Part shown: positions 9,029 to 18,737 of the stretch, piece after piece | Layout: each line of letters begins with the position of its first letter | Numbering within the stretch: position 1 is the stretch's first letter | Source of the DNA: Egbenema bharatensis | GTDB taxonomy: Bacteria > Cyanobacteriota > Cyanobacteriia > Elainellales > Elainellaceae | Assembly (NCBI RefSeq): GCF_048077055.1 | Contig: NZ_CP182236.1 | Location: 5,270,001 to 5,334,000, forward strand | Direction: 5' to 3' | DNA length: 64,000 nucleotides | The notes under the pieces: generated by a model | What the model saw: only the letters and a program-made list of their open reading frames with translations | Told to the model about the DNA's origin: nothing | Databases searched by the model: none | Position numbers and translations under genes: made by a program

Positions 9029-9918
9029 TTAAGAAGGAGCATAGGACAAGACCGTTCCCGATTGGGATAAATCTCGATCCACACGCACGAAAAACAAACT
9101 CCCCTCCTCTGAGATATGTCTGGGAAGGGTGCTGAAACTGGGACTATAGCCAAAATGATCCCTGGCAAATCGGTAATCTCCGATATCGCAACAACCGACT
9201 AAGCCGTACGCCTCTTCGTTGTAGGACTGAATCATCATTTGCTTCCCGTCATAGTGGGGCAGAAGCGCAAGGAGCCATACTCCACCACCATTAGAGGCTT
9301 TTCTCAACCATTTCTTGCTGGCTGAGATGAATTGCGTCGTGTCCGTTCTGCCCCAGGGCAACAATCTGCTGTCCAGTACGGGAATAAAATCATTCATTCT
9401 AGCAGTCGGGGAATTCGGTGCATCTTGATACTGGAAGCGGCTATTTTCCATCCATAAAATTTCTGCGGTTGCTCCATTCAAAACTTTCCAGGGCCCACTC
9501 GCACTCCGGCTGGAATAAACGAGTAGCTATGTTTGCGGAGTTGCCACTCTCCCAGTTGAATAGCTCCACTCAACACAAAAATTTCCAGATCTGCCGTGAA
9601 TCTGCCCGCAGGAATTTCAAATTGAGGCGGCAACGAAACCTTTGCGGTGGAGGCTCCATTCTCGTGCCAGGAGAGCAAGCGACGGGTGGCAGGCATAGCC
9701 TTTTGGGTTAGCCCATGAATCAGCCATTCTTCTGCGGAGACAGTGTGAGTGTCAAAAAACTGGTACTGGCGCGGCAGATGTTCTGAAGCGATCGCAGTAC
9801 ATCGCCCCGATAAATTCATTCGGCTTTGACCGTTTCCCCCCCAATCTTCCGGGATAGGCGGGGTTTCTAAAAACTCCTCAGGGGAGATCGATGCCAAGGA
9901 TGGATTGGGTTCACTCAT
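9029..9918 (-). CDS. Cupin-like (DUF4437-type) protein, split by a one-base frameshift
   Basis: Two consecutive reading frames on the minus strand form one protein of about 295 residues. The upstream part (9918 to about 9494) ends in SYSFIPAGVRVGP. The downstream part begins in another frame with NGATAEILWMEN and continues through DSRLLPWGRTDTTQF to DRDLSQSGTVLSYAPS. Adding one C to the CCC (GGG on the plus strand, about 9491-9493) gives RVGPWKVLNGATAEILWMEN and joins them. The repeated beta-strand pattern with VLSGAIQLGEW and IPAGVRVGPW is cupin-like; DUF4437 is my best family guess. No metal-binding histidine cluster stands out. Function unknown. Confidence 0.6.
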
Positions 9919-10052
9919 GATCGGGCAGCCTCTAAACCGATGGGAAGCGTATCATCAAATTTAGAGGAAAATCCCGATCGGGGCACACTGCGCTGTGCGT
10001 TCTTACAGACAATCCTTTTGCCCACCCTCTCCCCCTGATTGAATGCGCTGCT

Positions 10053-11063
10053 ATGCATCCCAAAACCTACAAAAAGCTCGTCGCCAAACAGTTTAGTGCG
10101 GATTTTCAGTCCGCGATCGCCATTGAAGCGGTGCCCCTTCCCAGCCCCACTGCCGATCAGATCCTGATTCGCAACAAATTTGCGGGAATTAATGCCGGAT
10201 TTGATACCTTAATCTGTCGGGGGAAGATTCCCTATGTGGATCTCACTCCCCCCTTTGATTTAGGGGTTGAAGCCGTGGGTGAAGTGGTGGCGATCGGGGC
10301 AGCAGTGCAGGATTTTACGGTGGGAGATGCCGTTGCTACCACAGTCCGAGGCGGAGGCTACCGGGAGTATCAGGTGATTCCGGCCCAGCTTGCGGTCAAA
10401 GTTGCTGAGGCAATCCCAGAAATTCTCACCCTGATGCCGACGGGAATATCGGCCCTCGTTGCGCTGGAACAAGCAGGGGAGATGCAAACGCAAGAAACGG
10501 TATTAGTCACTGCCGCTGCCGGGGGAACTGGGCATATTGCGGTGCAGTTAGCCAAACTCGCCGGAAACCATGTGATTGGCACCTGTGGTTCTGCGGAAAA
10601 GGCTCAACTGTTGCAAGAACTGGGGTGCGATCGCATCGTCAACTACCGCCAGGAAAACCTGAACGCTGTGTTGGAACAGGAGTATCCCAACAGCATCAAT
10701 CTGGTGTTTGATTGTGTGGGGGGGAGCGTGTTTGATACCTGCCTGGAGCATTTAGCCGTGCGGGGGCGGTTAGTCAGTATTGGTTTTATTTCGGAATATG
10801 CCAGTGTGCCGCAGGTCGTTTCCCAGCCCCGGATTTACCACAAGTTATTCTGGAAAGCGGCTTCCGTCCGCGCCTTCCTCATGCCCCACTATGCCGAACA
10901 TATGGGATCAGCCCGCGATCGCCTGCTCGACTTGTTCTACAGCCAAAAAATTTCCGTTGCCATCAACCCCACCCCCTTTCACGGCATCGAATCGATCCCA
11001 CTCGCCGTGCAATACCTCCTGAAGGGGCAAAATGTGGGTAAAGTTGTGGTTCAGTTTTATTAG
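10053..11063 (+). CDS. Zinc-binding-type dehydrogenase / quinone oxidoreductase (MDR family)
   Basis: A 336-residue medium-chain dehydrogenase/reductase with an N-terminal GroES-like domain and a Rossmann NAD(P)H domain. The nucleotide-binding turn is AAAGGTGHIAVQLAKLAG at about residues 154-171. The structural-zinc cysteine cluster and catalytic zinc ligands of alcohol dehydrogenases are absent, so it belongs to the zinc-free quinone reductase / prostaglandin reductase-like branch. It probably reduces activated double bonds or quinones with NADPH in the cytoplasm. It is a single gene whose downstream neighbour is the phosphorelay operon. The substrate cannot be predicted. Confidence 0.82.
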   Translation: MHPKTYKKLVAKQFSADFQSAIAIEAVPLPSPTADQILIRNKFAGINAGFDTLICRGKIPYVDLTPPFDLGVEAVGEVVAIGAAVQDFTVGDAVATTVRGGGYREYQVIPAQLAVKVAEAIPEILTLMPTGISALVALEQAGEMQTQETVLVTAAAGGTGHIAVQLAKLAGNHVIGTCGSAEKAQLLQELGCDRIVNYRQENLNAVLEQEYPNSINLVFDCVGGSVFDTCLEHLAVRGRLVSIGFISEYASVPQVVSQPRIYHKLFWKAASVRAFLMPHYAEHMGSARDRLLDLFYSQKISVAINPTPFHGIESIPLAVQYLLKGQNVGKVVVQFY

Positions 11064-11272
11064 TTTGACTTTCACCGATAGGCTGGGTTGAATCGAACCC
11101 CCGTTAACCAACCCGTTAATATTTCTTTGTTGAGCGGATAGCTCTTGGCTGGTCTACGCTACCGACCATGCCCAACAAATCTACAAACCATCAGGATTTA
11201 ATTCAAGTTAGCCTTAACTTAAGGGTGTTGGAAAAGACAGGGTTTGTGTCCTGGTATTGCGGCTGGCAAGTG

Positions 11273-13582
11273 ATGAAAATTCTGTTAATAGAGGACGATT
11301 CGCTAATAGCTGAACCACTGGTCAAAGCATTGATCGAGCAACATTATGCTGTAGATATTGCCACAGACGGGCAGGTTGGATGGGAACTTCTGGAATCTTT
11401 TACCTATGATCTGATTTTGCTGGATGTGGGATTGCCCAAACTGGATGGAATGACACTGTGTCGAAAACTGCGATCGCAGGGTAATCAGACTCCCGTTCTC
11501 CTGTTAACAGCCCAGGATGCCAGTACCAACACGGTAGTGGGGTTAGATGCAGGGGCAGATGATTATGTGGCAAAACCGTTTAATTTGCCAGAATTATTAG
11601 CCCGGATTCGCGCTTTGCTCCGTCGGGGTGGAGCCACCTTACCCCCCCTGTTAGAGTGGCGAAATTTGCAGCTTGATCCCAGCATTTGTGAAGTCACCTG
11701 TAACGATGAATTGGTGCGGTTAACCCCCAAGGAATATGGTTTGCTGGAGCTATTTCTACGGAATCCGCATCGCATCTTTAATACGGGTTCGCTGATTGAT
11801 CACATCTGGTCGTTTGAAGAACCTCCCAGCGAAGACACAATTCGTTCCCACATCAAAGGATTACGACAAAAACTCAAGTCGGCTGGCATTCTAGATGATC
11901 CGATCGAAACGGTGTATGGGATTGGCTATCGACTGAGACCCGCAGAGTCAAAACGCAGAGAGGGAAAACCGCAACGGCATAAAGCAACCAAAAATCAAGA
12001 TGAAGGTGTAGGGACGATCGCCCTGCAAACGGGCATCAATCACATCTGGCAGGAGGTGAAAGAAACCGTCGATCGGCGGGTTTCAGTGGTTGAACGAGCA
12101 GTCGCCCTGTTGCTACAAAATCAGTTAAGCGAAGAATTACGGCAGCAAGCAGAACAGGAAATTCACAAGTTAGCTGGAACGCTGGGCATGTTTGGTGTTG
12201 CCCAAGGCTCTCAGCTAGCCCAGGAAATTGAACCCCATTTCCAACAGGGGCGATCGTTAAACCGGCAGCAAATACAGCGGCTGGCTCAGTTGGTGACTGC
12301 GTTACGTCAGGAGTTACAACACTTGAATGATGGGGTGACTGCATTCAGTGAACTGCCGGATACAGCGGTGGATGAACGCCCCTGGCTGTTGGTAGTGAGT
12401 CCTGATCCAACCCTCATCGCTTCCCTGCAAAAGAATTCTTCCCGTTGGGGGTTGTGCATTCAGGTGACATCCAATCCGATTACCGCCAGAGAACAAATTT
12501 CTGAAGCGCGTCCAGATGCAGTGTTATTGGATTATACCGATGCCGATACTTCAGAAAATCACCTGATGTTGCTGTCTGAACTGAATGTTTGCAAGCCCCC
12601 GGTTCCGGCACTGGTACTGACTGGAGGCGATCGCTTAATCGATCGGGTGAAGGTCACGCGGCTGGGGGGACGACGGCTCCAACAGCCGATCACTGCGAAT
12701 CAAATTTTGGAAGCAGTGAATCAAGTGCTGCAACAAGCTCGTCCATTGCAGGCAACGGTGATGGTGGTAGACGACGATATCCAGATATTGACCACCCTTC
12801 AGCAATTGCTGATTCCCTGGGGGCTTCACGTTTCTGTGCTCGACAATCCCCTTTTGTTTCTGGATACCCTGGAAGCGAATCCCCCCGATCTGCTGATCCT
12901 GGACATTGAAATGCCTCACATTAGCGGCATCGAACTGTGTCAGGAAGTGCGCAATGATCCCCGATGGAGTGAGCTGCCGGTTCTCTTTCTCACTGCCCAT
13001 ACGGATGCAGCAACAACGCAACAGGTCTTCACGGCGGGGGCCGATGATTATGTCAGTAAACCGATCGTCGGGCCAGAACTGGTGACGCGGATTTTCAATC
13101 GTCTGGAGCGCATTCACCTGCTTAAGAGCCTGGCGGAGACCGATGCCCTGACGGGGGTAGCCAATCGGCGCAAGTCTACCGAAGCATTGGCTCAGTTTCT
13201 TCAGTGGTGTGATCATTGTCAGCAGTCATTTTGCTTCATGCTGGTGGAGCCAGAACCCCTGCAACAAATTAACCAGCAGTATGGTCATGCAGCGGGCGAT
13301 CAAGTATTGGCGCGGTTAGGGGAACTGTTGCGGCGATCGTTTCGGAATGAGGATATTGTGGGACGTTGGGGAGGCAGAGAATTTGTGATCGGCATGGCGG
13401 GGATGACCAAAGCAGATGCAATGCAACGCTTTCTGGAGCTACAGCAAGCCTGGCAGCAGTTTGAGTTTGCGGCAGAGGGGGCTGTGTTTCAGGTGAGCCT
13501 CAGGGCGGAAGTCGTGCAATATCCCCAGGATGGGGCGAATCTCCAACAGTTGTATCAGGCGGCCCGCGTTGGATTGAGCTAG
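11273..13582 (+). CDS. Multidomain response regulator: REC, winged helix, HPt, receiver-like, REC, GGDEF-like
   Basis: About 769 residues from the likely start at 11273 (MKILLIEDD); an upstream in-frame ATG at 11168 would add an unconserved tail. Domain order: receiver (1-118, D51, K101), OmpR-type winged-helix DNA-binding domain (about 128-222), HPt domain with the phospho-histidine motif IHKLAGTLG (about 295), a receiver-like domain lacking the N-terminal acidic pair (about 365-480), a full receiver with LILDIEMP (about 490-605), and a GGDEF-like domain. The GGDEF signature reads GGREF and the domain ends early, so cyclase activity is doubtful. It lies 40 bp before the hybrid kinase, so the pair probably forms one phosphorelay that controls transcription. 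Confidence 0.85.
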   Translation: MKILLIEDDSLIAEPLVKALIEQHYAVDIATDGQVGWELLESFTYDLILLDVGLPKLDGMTLCRKLRSQGNQTPVLLLTAQDASTNTVVGLDAGADDYVAKPFNLPELLARIRALLRRGGATLPPLLEWRNLQLDPSICEVTCNDELVRLTPKEYGLLELFLRNPHRIFNTGSLIDHIWSFEEPPSEDTIRSHIKGLRQKLKSAGILDDPIETVYGIGYRLRPAESKRREGKPQRHKATKNQDEGVGTIALQTGINHIWQEVKETVDRRVSVVERAVALLLQNQLSEELRQQAEQEIHKLAGTLGMFGVAQGSQLAQEIEPHFQQGRSLNRQQIQRLAQLVTALRQELQHLNDGVTAFSELPDTAVDERPWLLVVSPDPTLIASLQKNSSRWGLCIQVTSNPITAREQISEARPDAVLLDYTDADTSENHLMLLSELNVCKPPVPALVLTGGDRLIDRVKVTRLGGRRLQQPITANQILEAVNQVLQQARPLQATVMVVDDDIQILTTLQQLLIPWGLHVSVLDNPLLFLDTLEANPPDLLILDIEMPHISGIELCQEVRNDPRWSELPVLFLTAHTDAATTQQVFTAGADDYVSKPIVGPELVTRIFNRLERIHLLKSLAETDALTGVANRRKSTEALAQFLQWCDHCQQSFCFMLVEPEPLQQINQQYGHAAGDQVLARLGELLRRSFRNEDIVGRWGGREFVIGMAGMTKADAMQRFLELQQAWQQFEFAAEGAVFQVSLRAEVVQYPQDGANLQQLYQAARVGLS

Positions 13583-13621
13583 GCTGGAGAGGGAACGCGA
13601 TCGGGCTGAAGGGAATCTCAG

Positions 13622-16600
13622 ATGAAAGCACCATTGCCAGACAATGAACCTGACAGACTCAATGCCCTCCAAAAATACAACATTCTGGACACGCTGCCTG
13701 AAGAAGCATTTGATGATTTGACCCGGATGGCGGCCTTCATCTGTGGCACACCCATTGCCCTGGTCAGCCTGATCGATGAGTGTCGCCAATGGTTCAAATC
13801 GAAGTTGGGCATAAATGCGGTAGAAACTCCCCGGGATCTGGCCTTCTGTGCTCACGCCATTTTGCAGCCTGATGATGTGATGATTGTTTCAGATACCCTG
13901 CACGACGATCGATTTGCCACCCATCCGTTAGTAACCGGAGATCCCCATATTCGGTTTTATGCTGGTGCCCCCTTAATCACCTCCGATGGCTATTCCCTGG
14001 GTACGCTTTGTGTGATCGATCGCAAACCTCGACAGCTAAATGCAGCTCAGGTTCAGGCACTACAAGCCTTGAGTCGCCAGGTAATTTCTCAACTGGAGCT
14101 ACGGCAGAACCTCATTCAGGTGAGCCAAACGACCACCGAATTGCATCAAGCTGAGCAAGCCCGCATCCAGCTTCTCCTCCAGGAGCAAACCGCCCGTACC
14201 GAAGCAGAGGTTGCTCGGAATCAGATTACCAATATCTTGGAGAGCATCGCGGATGCCTTTTTTGCCCTGAACCAGGAGTGGCAGTTTACCTACCTGAATC
14301 AGCAAGCAGAGGAATTATTGCAGCGACGACGGGAGGATCTACTGGGTCGAGTTCTATGGGATGAGTTTCCAGAGGCGATCGATTCCCCGTTTTACCAGGA
14401 GTATCATCGTGCGGTGGCGGAACAGGTGACGGTTCGGTTTGAAGCCTTTTACCCACCCCTGAATCAATGGTTTGAAGTTCAGGCCTATCCTGCCAGAGAG
14501 GGGCTATCGGTCTACTTCCGCAACATTAACCAGCGAAAAGAGTCAGAGCGAACCCTACGCGACACCCTCTCCTTACAACGAGCAATGCTCAACAGTGCCA
14601 ATTACAGCATTATCTCCACCAGTGTAGACGGCACAATTCGCACCTTTAACTCCACCGCCGAGGCATGGCTGGGCTATACGGCAGCAGAGGTCATTGGACA
14701 AACCACCCCCGTCTTGATTCACGACTGGCAGGAAATTGTGCAGCGATCGCAAGAACTGTCGCAGGAATTAGCAGAACCGATCGAGCCAGGATTTAACGCA
14801 TTCGTCGCCAGGGCAGTGCGCGGAGAAGTTGATGAGCGTGAGTGGACGTACATTCGTAAGGATGGTTCCCGCTTCCCCGTGTTATTGTCCGTGACGGCCC
14901 TCCGAGATGGCGAGGATCAGATTACGGGATTTTTGGGAATTGGGAGTGACATTACCGATCGCAAGGCGGCTGCGGCGCAGCTTCAGAATCTCAGTAAAGC
15001 ATTGGAAAGTGCAGTGGAAGGCATTGCGCAATTAAACCAGCAAGAACAGTATGTCCAGGTCAATCCTGCCTATGCCGAGATGTTGGGCTATCAACCAGAC
15101 GAAATGCTGGGCATGAAATGGCAGCGGACGGTTTCCCAGGAGGATGCCGCCCGGCTGGAGGCTGCTTATCAGCAAATGCTTAAGGTGGGCAAAGTAGAAA
15201 TCGAAGCCAGAGCGATTCGCAAAGATGGCACGATGTTCGACAAGCAAGTGGTGATGGTCAAAGCCTATGATCACCAGGGACAGTTCAATGGCAACTATTG
15301 TTTTGTCAAAGACATTAGTGAACGACGGGAAATTGAACGGATGAAGGATGAGTTTGTCTCGATCGTCAGCCATGAATTGAGAACGCCGCTGACCTCCATT
15401 TCTGCTGCGCTGGATCTTTTAGCGGAAGGAGTTTTGCAAAACCAGCCGGAAGAGGCCCAACAAATGCTGGGGATTGCCGCTAACAATACCGATCGCCTGG
15501 TGCGATTGATTAATGACATTCTAGACATCGAGCGGATCGAATCTGGCAAAATCATCATGACTAAGCAAGTCTGCAATGCTGCGGATTTGATCCATCAGGC
15601 GATCGAAGCAATTCAAGACATCGCCGAAAAAGCTGAAATCACCCTCTCTGTTTCTCCGCTGAACGTCCAACTCTGGGCCGATCCCGATCGGATCATTCAA
15701 GTCCTGACCAATCTAATCAGCAACGCCATCAAATTCTCCTCCTCCAACAGCACAATCTGGCTAACCGCTGAACTCATCCCCGACCCCGACCCTTTCCACC
15801 CCCTGCCCCCCTCCCTCCTGTTCAAAGTCATCGATCAGGGCCGCGGCATTCCCCCCGACAAACTCGAATCCATCTTTGAGCGATTTCAGCAGGTCGATGC
15901 CTCCGATTCCCGGCGAAAAGGCGGTACGGGACTGGGATTAGCCATCTGTCGCAGTATCCTTCAGCAGCATGATGGGCAAATCTGGGCGGAAAGTACCCTG
16001 GGAACGGGCAGCACTTTCTGTTTTACCTTGCCCACTTTTAATCCTGTGGAACGTATTGCACCATTGAGCTTGACTGAATTAGCCGCTCCCATCTCAGCTC
16101 CAGAACACAAACCGCAAGCTCCGCTGGTACTGCTTTGTGACGATGACGATTCAGTTCGTCAAGTAATACGAGCCATATTGGAACGTCAGGGCTACCAGGT
16201 GCTGACGGTTTCTTCAGGCCAGCAGGCGGTCGAGCAGGCAGGTGTCCATCATCCAGATGTGATTTTGCTGAATCTACTCATGCCCGGTATGAATGGCTGG
16301 GAGACCTTAGCTGTGCTCAAACAGCAACCTGAAACGCAAACCATTCCCGTGATCATTTTGAGCGGACTATTACCCGATGCCAGAGAAACTTCCTACACCG
16401 AGATTAGCGATTGGGTGGTGAAACCGCCGGATCCTAAAGTACTAAGGCAAGCATTGGAGCGGGCCCTCGCCAACCACAATCAACCGTTGAAGGTGTTGAT
16501 CGTTGAAGATGATTTGGATTTAGCGCAAGTCCTCATCACCCTATTTTCTCGCCATCCGATTGAAACGTTTCACGCCCAAACTGGACGAGATGCCATTCAA

Positions 16601-16909
16601 CTCAGTCAGCAGGTCATTCCTGATTTGCTGGTTCTTGACCTGGGATTGCCAGCCGATGATGGCTTTGCAGTTGTAGACTGGCTACGGCAGCATAATCGGC
16701 TCTACCGGGTACCACTGATTGTATACACCGCCCGCGATCTCAATGACCACGAACGCAACCGCTTAAAACTGGGACAAACGCTATTTTTGACCAAGGGACG
16801 CATTGCTCCCCAGGAATTTGAGCAACGGGTGATCAACTTACTGAACCGCATGATTCGAGGGAAGACAGGAGAGAGTCTGGATGATGACCAAACGAATTCT
16901 CATTATTGA
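13622..16909 (+). CDS. Hybrid sensor histidine kinase: GAF, PAS x3, HisKA, HATPase, two receivers
   Basis: A 1095-residue soluble hybrid kinase without membrane segments. An N-terminal GAF domain (about 20-165) is followed by three PAS/PAC modules (about 200-310, 320-445 and 455-570). Then come the phospho-acceptor H box SHELRTPLT (about 580) and the ATPase domain with NAIKFSS, DQGRGIP and GGTGLGLAI. Two receivers follow. The first reads DVILLNLLMP, with Asn where the phosphorylated Asp should be. The second has VLDLGLP and a K in LTKGR and looks functional. The ligand of the GAF/PAS sensors is unknown; no bilin-type Cys is evident. It starts with an ATGA-like junction after the response regulator and overlaps the next gene by 29 bp. 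Confidence 0.88.
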   Translation: MKAPLPDNEPDRLNALQKYNILDTLPEEAFDDLTRMAAFICGTPIALVSLIDECRQWFKSKLGINAVETPRDLAFCAHAILQPDDVMIVSDTLHDDRFATHPLVTGDPHIRFYAGAPLITSDGYSLGTLCVIDRKPRQLNAAQVQALQALSRQVISQLELRQNLIQVSQTTTELHQAEQARIQLLLQEQTARTEAEVARNQITNILESIADAFFALNQEWQFTYLNQQAEELLQRRREDLLGRVLWDEFPEAIDSPFYQEYHRAVAEQVTVRFEAFYPPLNQWFEVQAYPAREGLSVYFRNINQRKESERTLRDTLSLQRAMLNSANYSIISTSVDGTIRTFNSTAEAWLGYTAAEVIGQTTPVLIHDWQEIVQRSQELSQELAEPIEPGFNAFVARAVRGEVDEREWTYIRKDGSRFPVLLSVTALRDGEDQITGFLGIGSDITDRKAAAAQLQNLSKALESAVEGIAQLNQQEQYVQVNPAYAEMLGYQPDEMLGMKWQRTVSQEDAARLEAAYQQMLKVGKVEIEARAIRKDGTMFDKQVVMVKAYDHQGQFNGNYCFVKDISERREIERMKDEFVSIVSHELRTPLTSISAALDLLAEGVLQNQPEEAQQMLGIAANNTDRLVRLINDILDIERIESGKIIMTKQVCNAADLIHQAIEAIQDIAEKAEITLSVSPLNVQLWADPDRIIQVLTNLISNAIKFSSSNSTIWLTAELIPDPDPFHPLPPSLLFKVIDQGRGIPPDKLESIFERFQQVDASDSRRKGGTGLGLAICRSILQQHDGQIWAESTLGTGSTFCFTLPTFNPVERIAPLSLTELAAPISAPEHKPQAPLVLLCDDDDSVRQVIRAILERQGYQVLTVSSGQQAVEQAGVHHPDVILLNLLMPGMNGWETLAVLKQQPETQTIPVIILSGLLPDARETSYTEISDWVVKPPDPKVLRQALERALANHNQPLKVLIVEDDLDLAQVLITLFSRHPIETFHAQTGRDAIQLSQQVIPDLLVLDLGLPADDGFAVVDWLRQHNRLYRVPLIVYTARDLNDHERNRLKLGQTLFLTKGRIAPQEFEQRVINLLNRMIRGKTGESLDDDQTNSHY

Positions 16910-17258
16910 CGATGAATATGATATCCGGGCAGTCGCTCAACTCACACTGAAGACGATCGGCGGCTGGAATGTATTGAGTGCAGCTTCGGGGCATCAAGGA
17001 CTGGATAAAGCAGCCGAGGAACAACCAGATGCCATTTTGCTGGATGTCATGATGCCGGATATGGATGGAATTGAAACCTTCCGGGCCCTGCAAGCAAACC
17101 CAACAACCCAATCTATTCCGGTGATCTTAATGACGGCAAAGGTGCAAGCGTCAGAACAGCGACGGTTCGCTGAACTCGCAGTCGCGGGAATTATTACGAA
17201 ACCCTTTAAAGCCATCAAACTACCAGAGCAAATTGCCAAAATCCTGGGCTGGAGTTAG
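16881..17258 (+). CDS. CheY-like single-domain response regulator
   Basis: A 125-residue lone receiver domain: RILIIDDEYD at the start (acidic pair), phospho-acceptor Asp in AILLDVMMPDMDG, the Thr of ILMTAK, and Lys in TKPFKAIKL. It starts inside the 3' end of the hybrid kinase gene in another frame, which implies translational coupling. It has no output domain, so it should act by protein contact or shuttle phosphate between the kinase and the HPt/receiver domains of the upstream regulator. This is the third gene of the phosphorelay operon. Confidence 0.9.
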   Translation: MMTKRILIIDDEYDIRAVAQLTLKTIGGWNVLSAASGHQGLDKAAEEQPDAILLDVMMPDMDGIETFRALQANPTTQSIPVILMTAKVQASEQRRFAELAVAGIITKPFKAIKLPEQIAKILGWS

Positions 17259-17515
17259 CGGTAAACCGATCGGAACTGCCAATGTCGCCCATTGGAGCGA
17301 TCGGTTCTCTGAACCCGGTAGGGACATGGCACAGCTATCTCTACCTGTTGCGATATCCCGACTCGAATGGTGGGTCTGAACGGTGCATTCAGTCCAAACA
17401 TACAAATTTTTGCTCTACACAAGTTCTGCATTTTTCAGGTCTAACTTAGAAGCCAGTCGAGAGTAGGAGTGAAATTTTCCCTTTTGCATCTATCCTTCGG
17501 CGGATTGTTTCCCTG

Positions 17516-17833
17516 ATGGCTTTACAGCCTGCCTGTATTGTGAACTACCCAAAATCTTGTTCTCGCTGGCACCTGAGCACCCTGCTCCACCCCATTCGTC
17601 AACGGCTGGAATCGATCGAAATTTCTAATCCACGCACGGCGCGATCGCTATGCCGAATCATTCCAGCCCGCTGTCCCTTTGAACGACAAATCAAGCTGTT
17701 TGACTATACACTGATTCGCATTCCTCCCCTTTGCAAATTAAATCCTTTCTACGATCAAGTCGTGAGTCTTCGCTTTAAATCCTTAGTTTTTCTGGCTGAT
17801 CAGTGCGGTGAAGACGTGTCGCTTTATTACTAA
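17516..17833 (+). CDS. Protein with the Mo-dependent nitrogenase C-terminal-type domain
   Basis: A 105-residue protein whose C-terminal two thirds read RTARSLCRIIPARCPFERQIKLF...IPPLCKLNPFYDQVVSLRF..LVFLADQCGEDVSLYY. I recognise this as the small cyanobacterial family named after the Mo-dependent nitrogenase C-terminus (Mo-nitro_C). Four conserved cysteines (in SLCRI, ARCPF, PLCKL and DQCGED) could bind metal or form disulfides. Despite the family name, stand-alone members are widespread in non-fixing cyanobacteria and have no proven role; no nif genes are present in this window. There is no signal peptide. It lies 50 bp upstream of the NYN gene on the same strand. Confidence 0.75.
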   Translation: MALQPACIVNYPKSCSRWHLSTLLHPIRQRLESIEISNPRTARSLCRIIPARCPFERQIKLFDYTLIRIPPLCKLNPFYDQVVSLRFKSLVFLADQCGEDVSLYY

Positions 17834-17882
17834 ATAATCATCCATTTTTCTGGGGAAGTTTTCCCTAAACACTGAGGTACTT

Positions 17883-18539
17883 ATGGCAACTACTTCTACC
17901 CACGCAGCCATTTCAGAAGGACTCCTCCAAAAGCCCCGCTGTCCAGAACATTTAACAAACGCCCATAAAAACAACCCAATTAACATGTTGCAAAATGATG
18001 AGTCGGAGAACGCTCCTGTAGATTCCGGTCGAACTGCCATTTTCATTGATGGCTCAAACCTGTTTTATGCCGCGTTGCAGCTTGGAATTGAGATTGACTA
18101 CACCCGGTTGCTTTGTCAATTGACTGCAAATTCTCAGCTACTGCGGGCTTTTTTCTACACCGGAGTCGATCGCACCAATGAAAAGCAACAGGGCTTTTTG
18201 CTATGGATGCGTCGGAATGGCTATCGAGTGATTACAAAAGATTTGGTTCAGTTGCCAGATGGTTCTAAAAAAGCGAATTTAGATGTCGAAATTGCGGTCG
18301 ATATGTTGACGTTGTCCAAATACGTTGACACGGTTGTTCTGCTTAGCGGCGATGGCGATTTAGCCTATGCAGTGAATGCGATCGCCTATCGGGGAGTTCG
18401 GATTTCGGTGGTCAGCTTGCGTTCCATGACCAGTGACAGCCTGATCAATGTGGCCGATCGGTATACCGATCTCGACTCCATCAAGCAAAACATTCAGAAG
18501 CCTGTGGGAGGCTATACGGGCTGCGTCACCGTATCCTGA
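17883..18539 (+). CDS. NYN-domain protein (LabA/DUF88 family)
   Basis: A 218-residue protein with a NYN (PIN-like) nuclease domain. The acidic residues that would bind metal are visible in AIFIDGSNLFYA, NLDVEIAVDMLTL and VLLSGDGDLAYAV. The family includes LabA of cyanobacteria, a circadian-output factor, and putative RNases; which branch this belongs to cannot be settled here. The first 40 or so residues are unstructured, and an internal ATG (17985) could be the true start, giving MLQNDESE. The C-terminus VADRYTDLDSIKQ is typical. It probably acts in the cytoplasm on RNA. Confidence 0.82.
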   Translation: MATTSTHAAISEGLLQKPRCPEHLTNAHKNNPINMLQNDESENAPVDSGRTAIFIDGSNLFYAALQLGIEIDYTRLLCQLTANSQLLRAFFYTGVDRTNEKQQGFLLWMRRNGYRVITKDLVQLPDGSKKANLDVEIAVDMLTLSKYVDTVVLLSGDGDLAYAVNAIAYRGVRISVVSLRSMTSDSLINVADRYTDLDSIKQNIQKPVGGYTGCVTVS

Positions 18540-18552
18540 GCGTGGATCAATG

Positions 18553-18662
18553 ACCTGGATCACCAACCTGGATCACCAACCTGGATCACCGCCTCTTGGA
18601 CTGGGCAGGCAAGATGCCCACCCCACAAGAATTTCAGGTTATTGAAATTTCAGGTTATTAAT
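18553..18662. repeat. Short tandem repeats and a GC-rich interspersed palindrome
   Basis: Three tandem copies of ACCTGGATCACCA (18553-18591) follow the NYN gene. Then comes the dispersed element CTGGGCAGGCAAGATGCCCA (about 18599-18627), and two copies of TTTCAGGTTATT. The dispersed element recurs near 26530, 28005, 30481 and 47480-47695. Confidence 0.7.
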
Positions 18663-18737
18663 TTGGATTTCCAGGCAATCCGTAGCGCAGGCAGCATTCG
18701 ACTGAGCACTCACGCCGAAGTCTTGCCTGCCAGGAAT

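Noticed and set aside
11070..11160. tRNA-like sequence (GAATCGAACCCCCG)
   Set aside because: No anticodon or acceptor stem could be formed around it.
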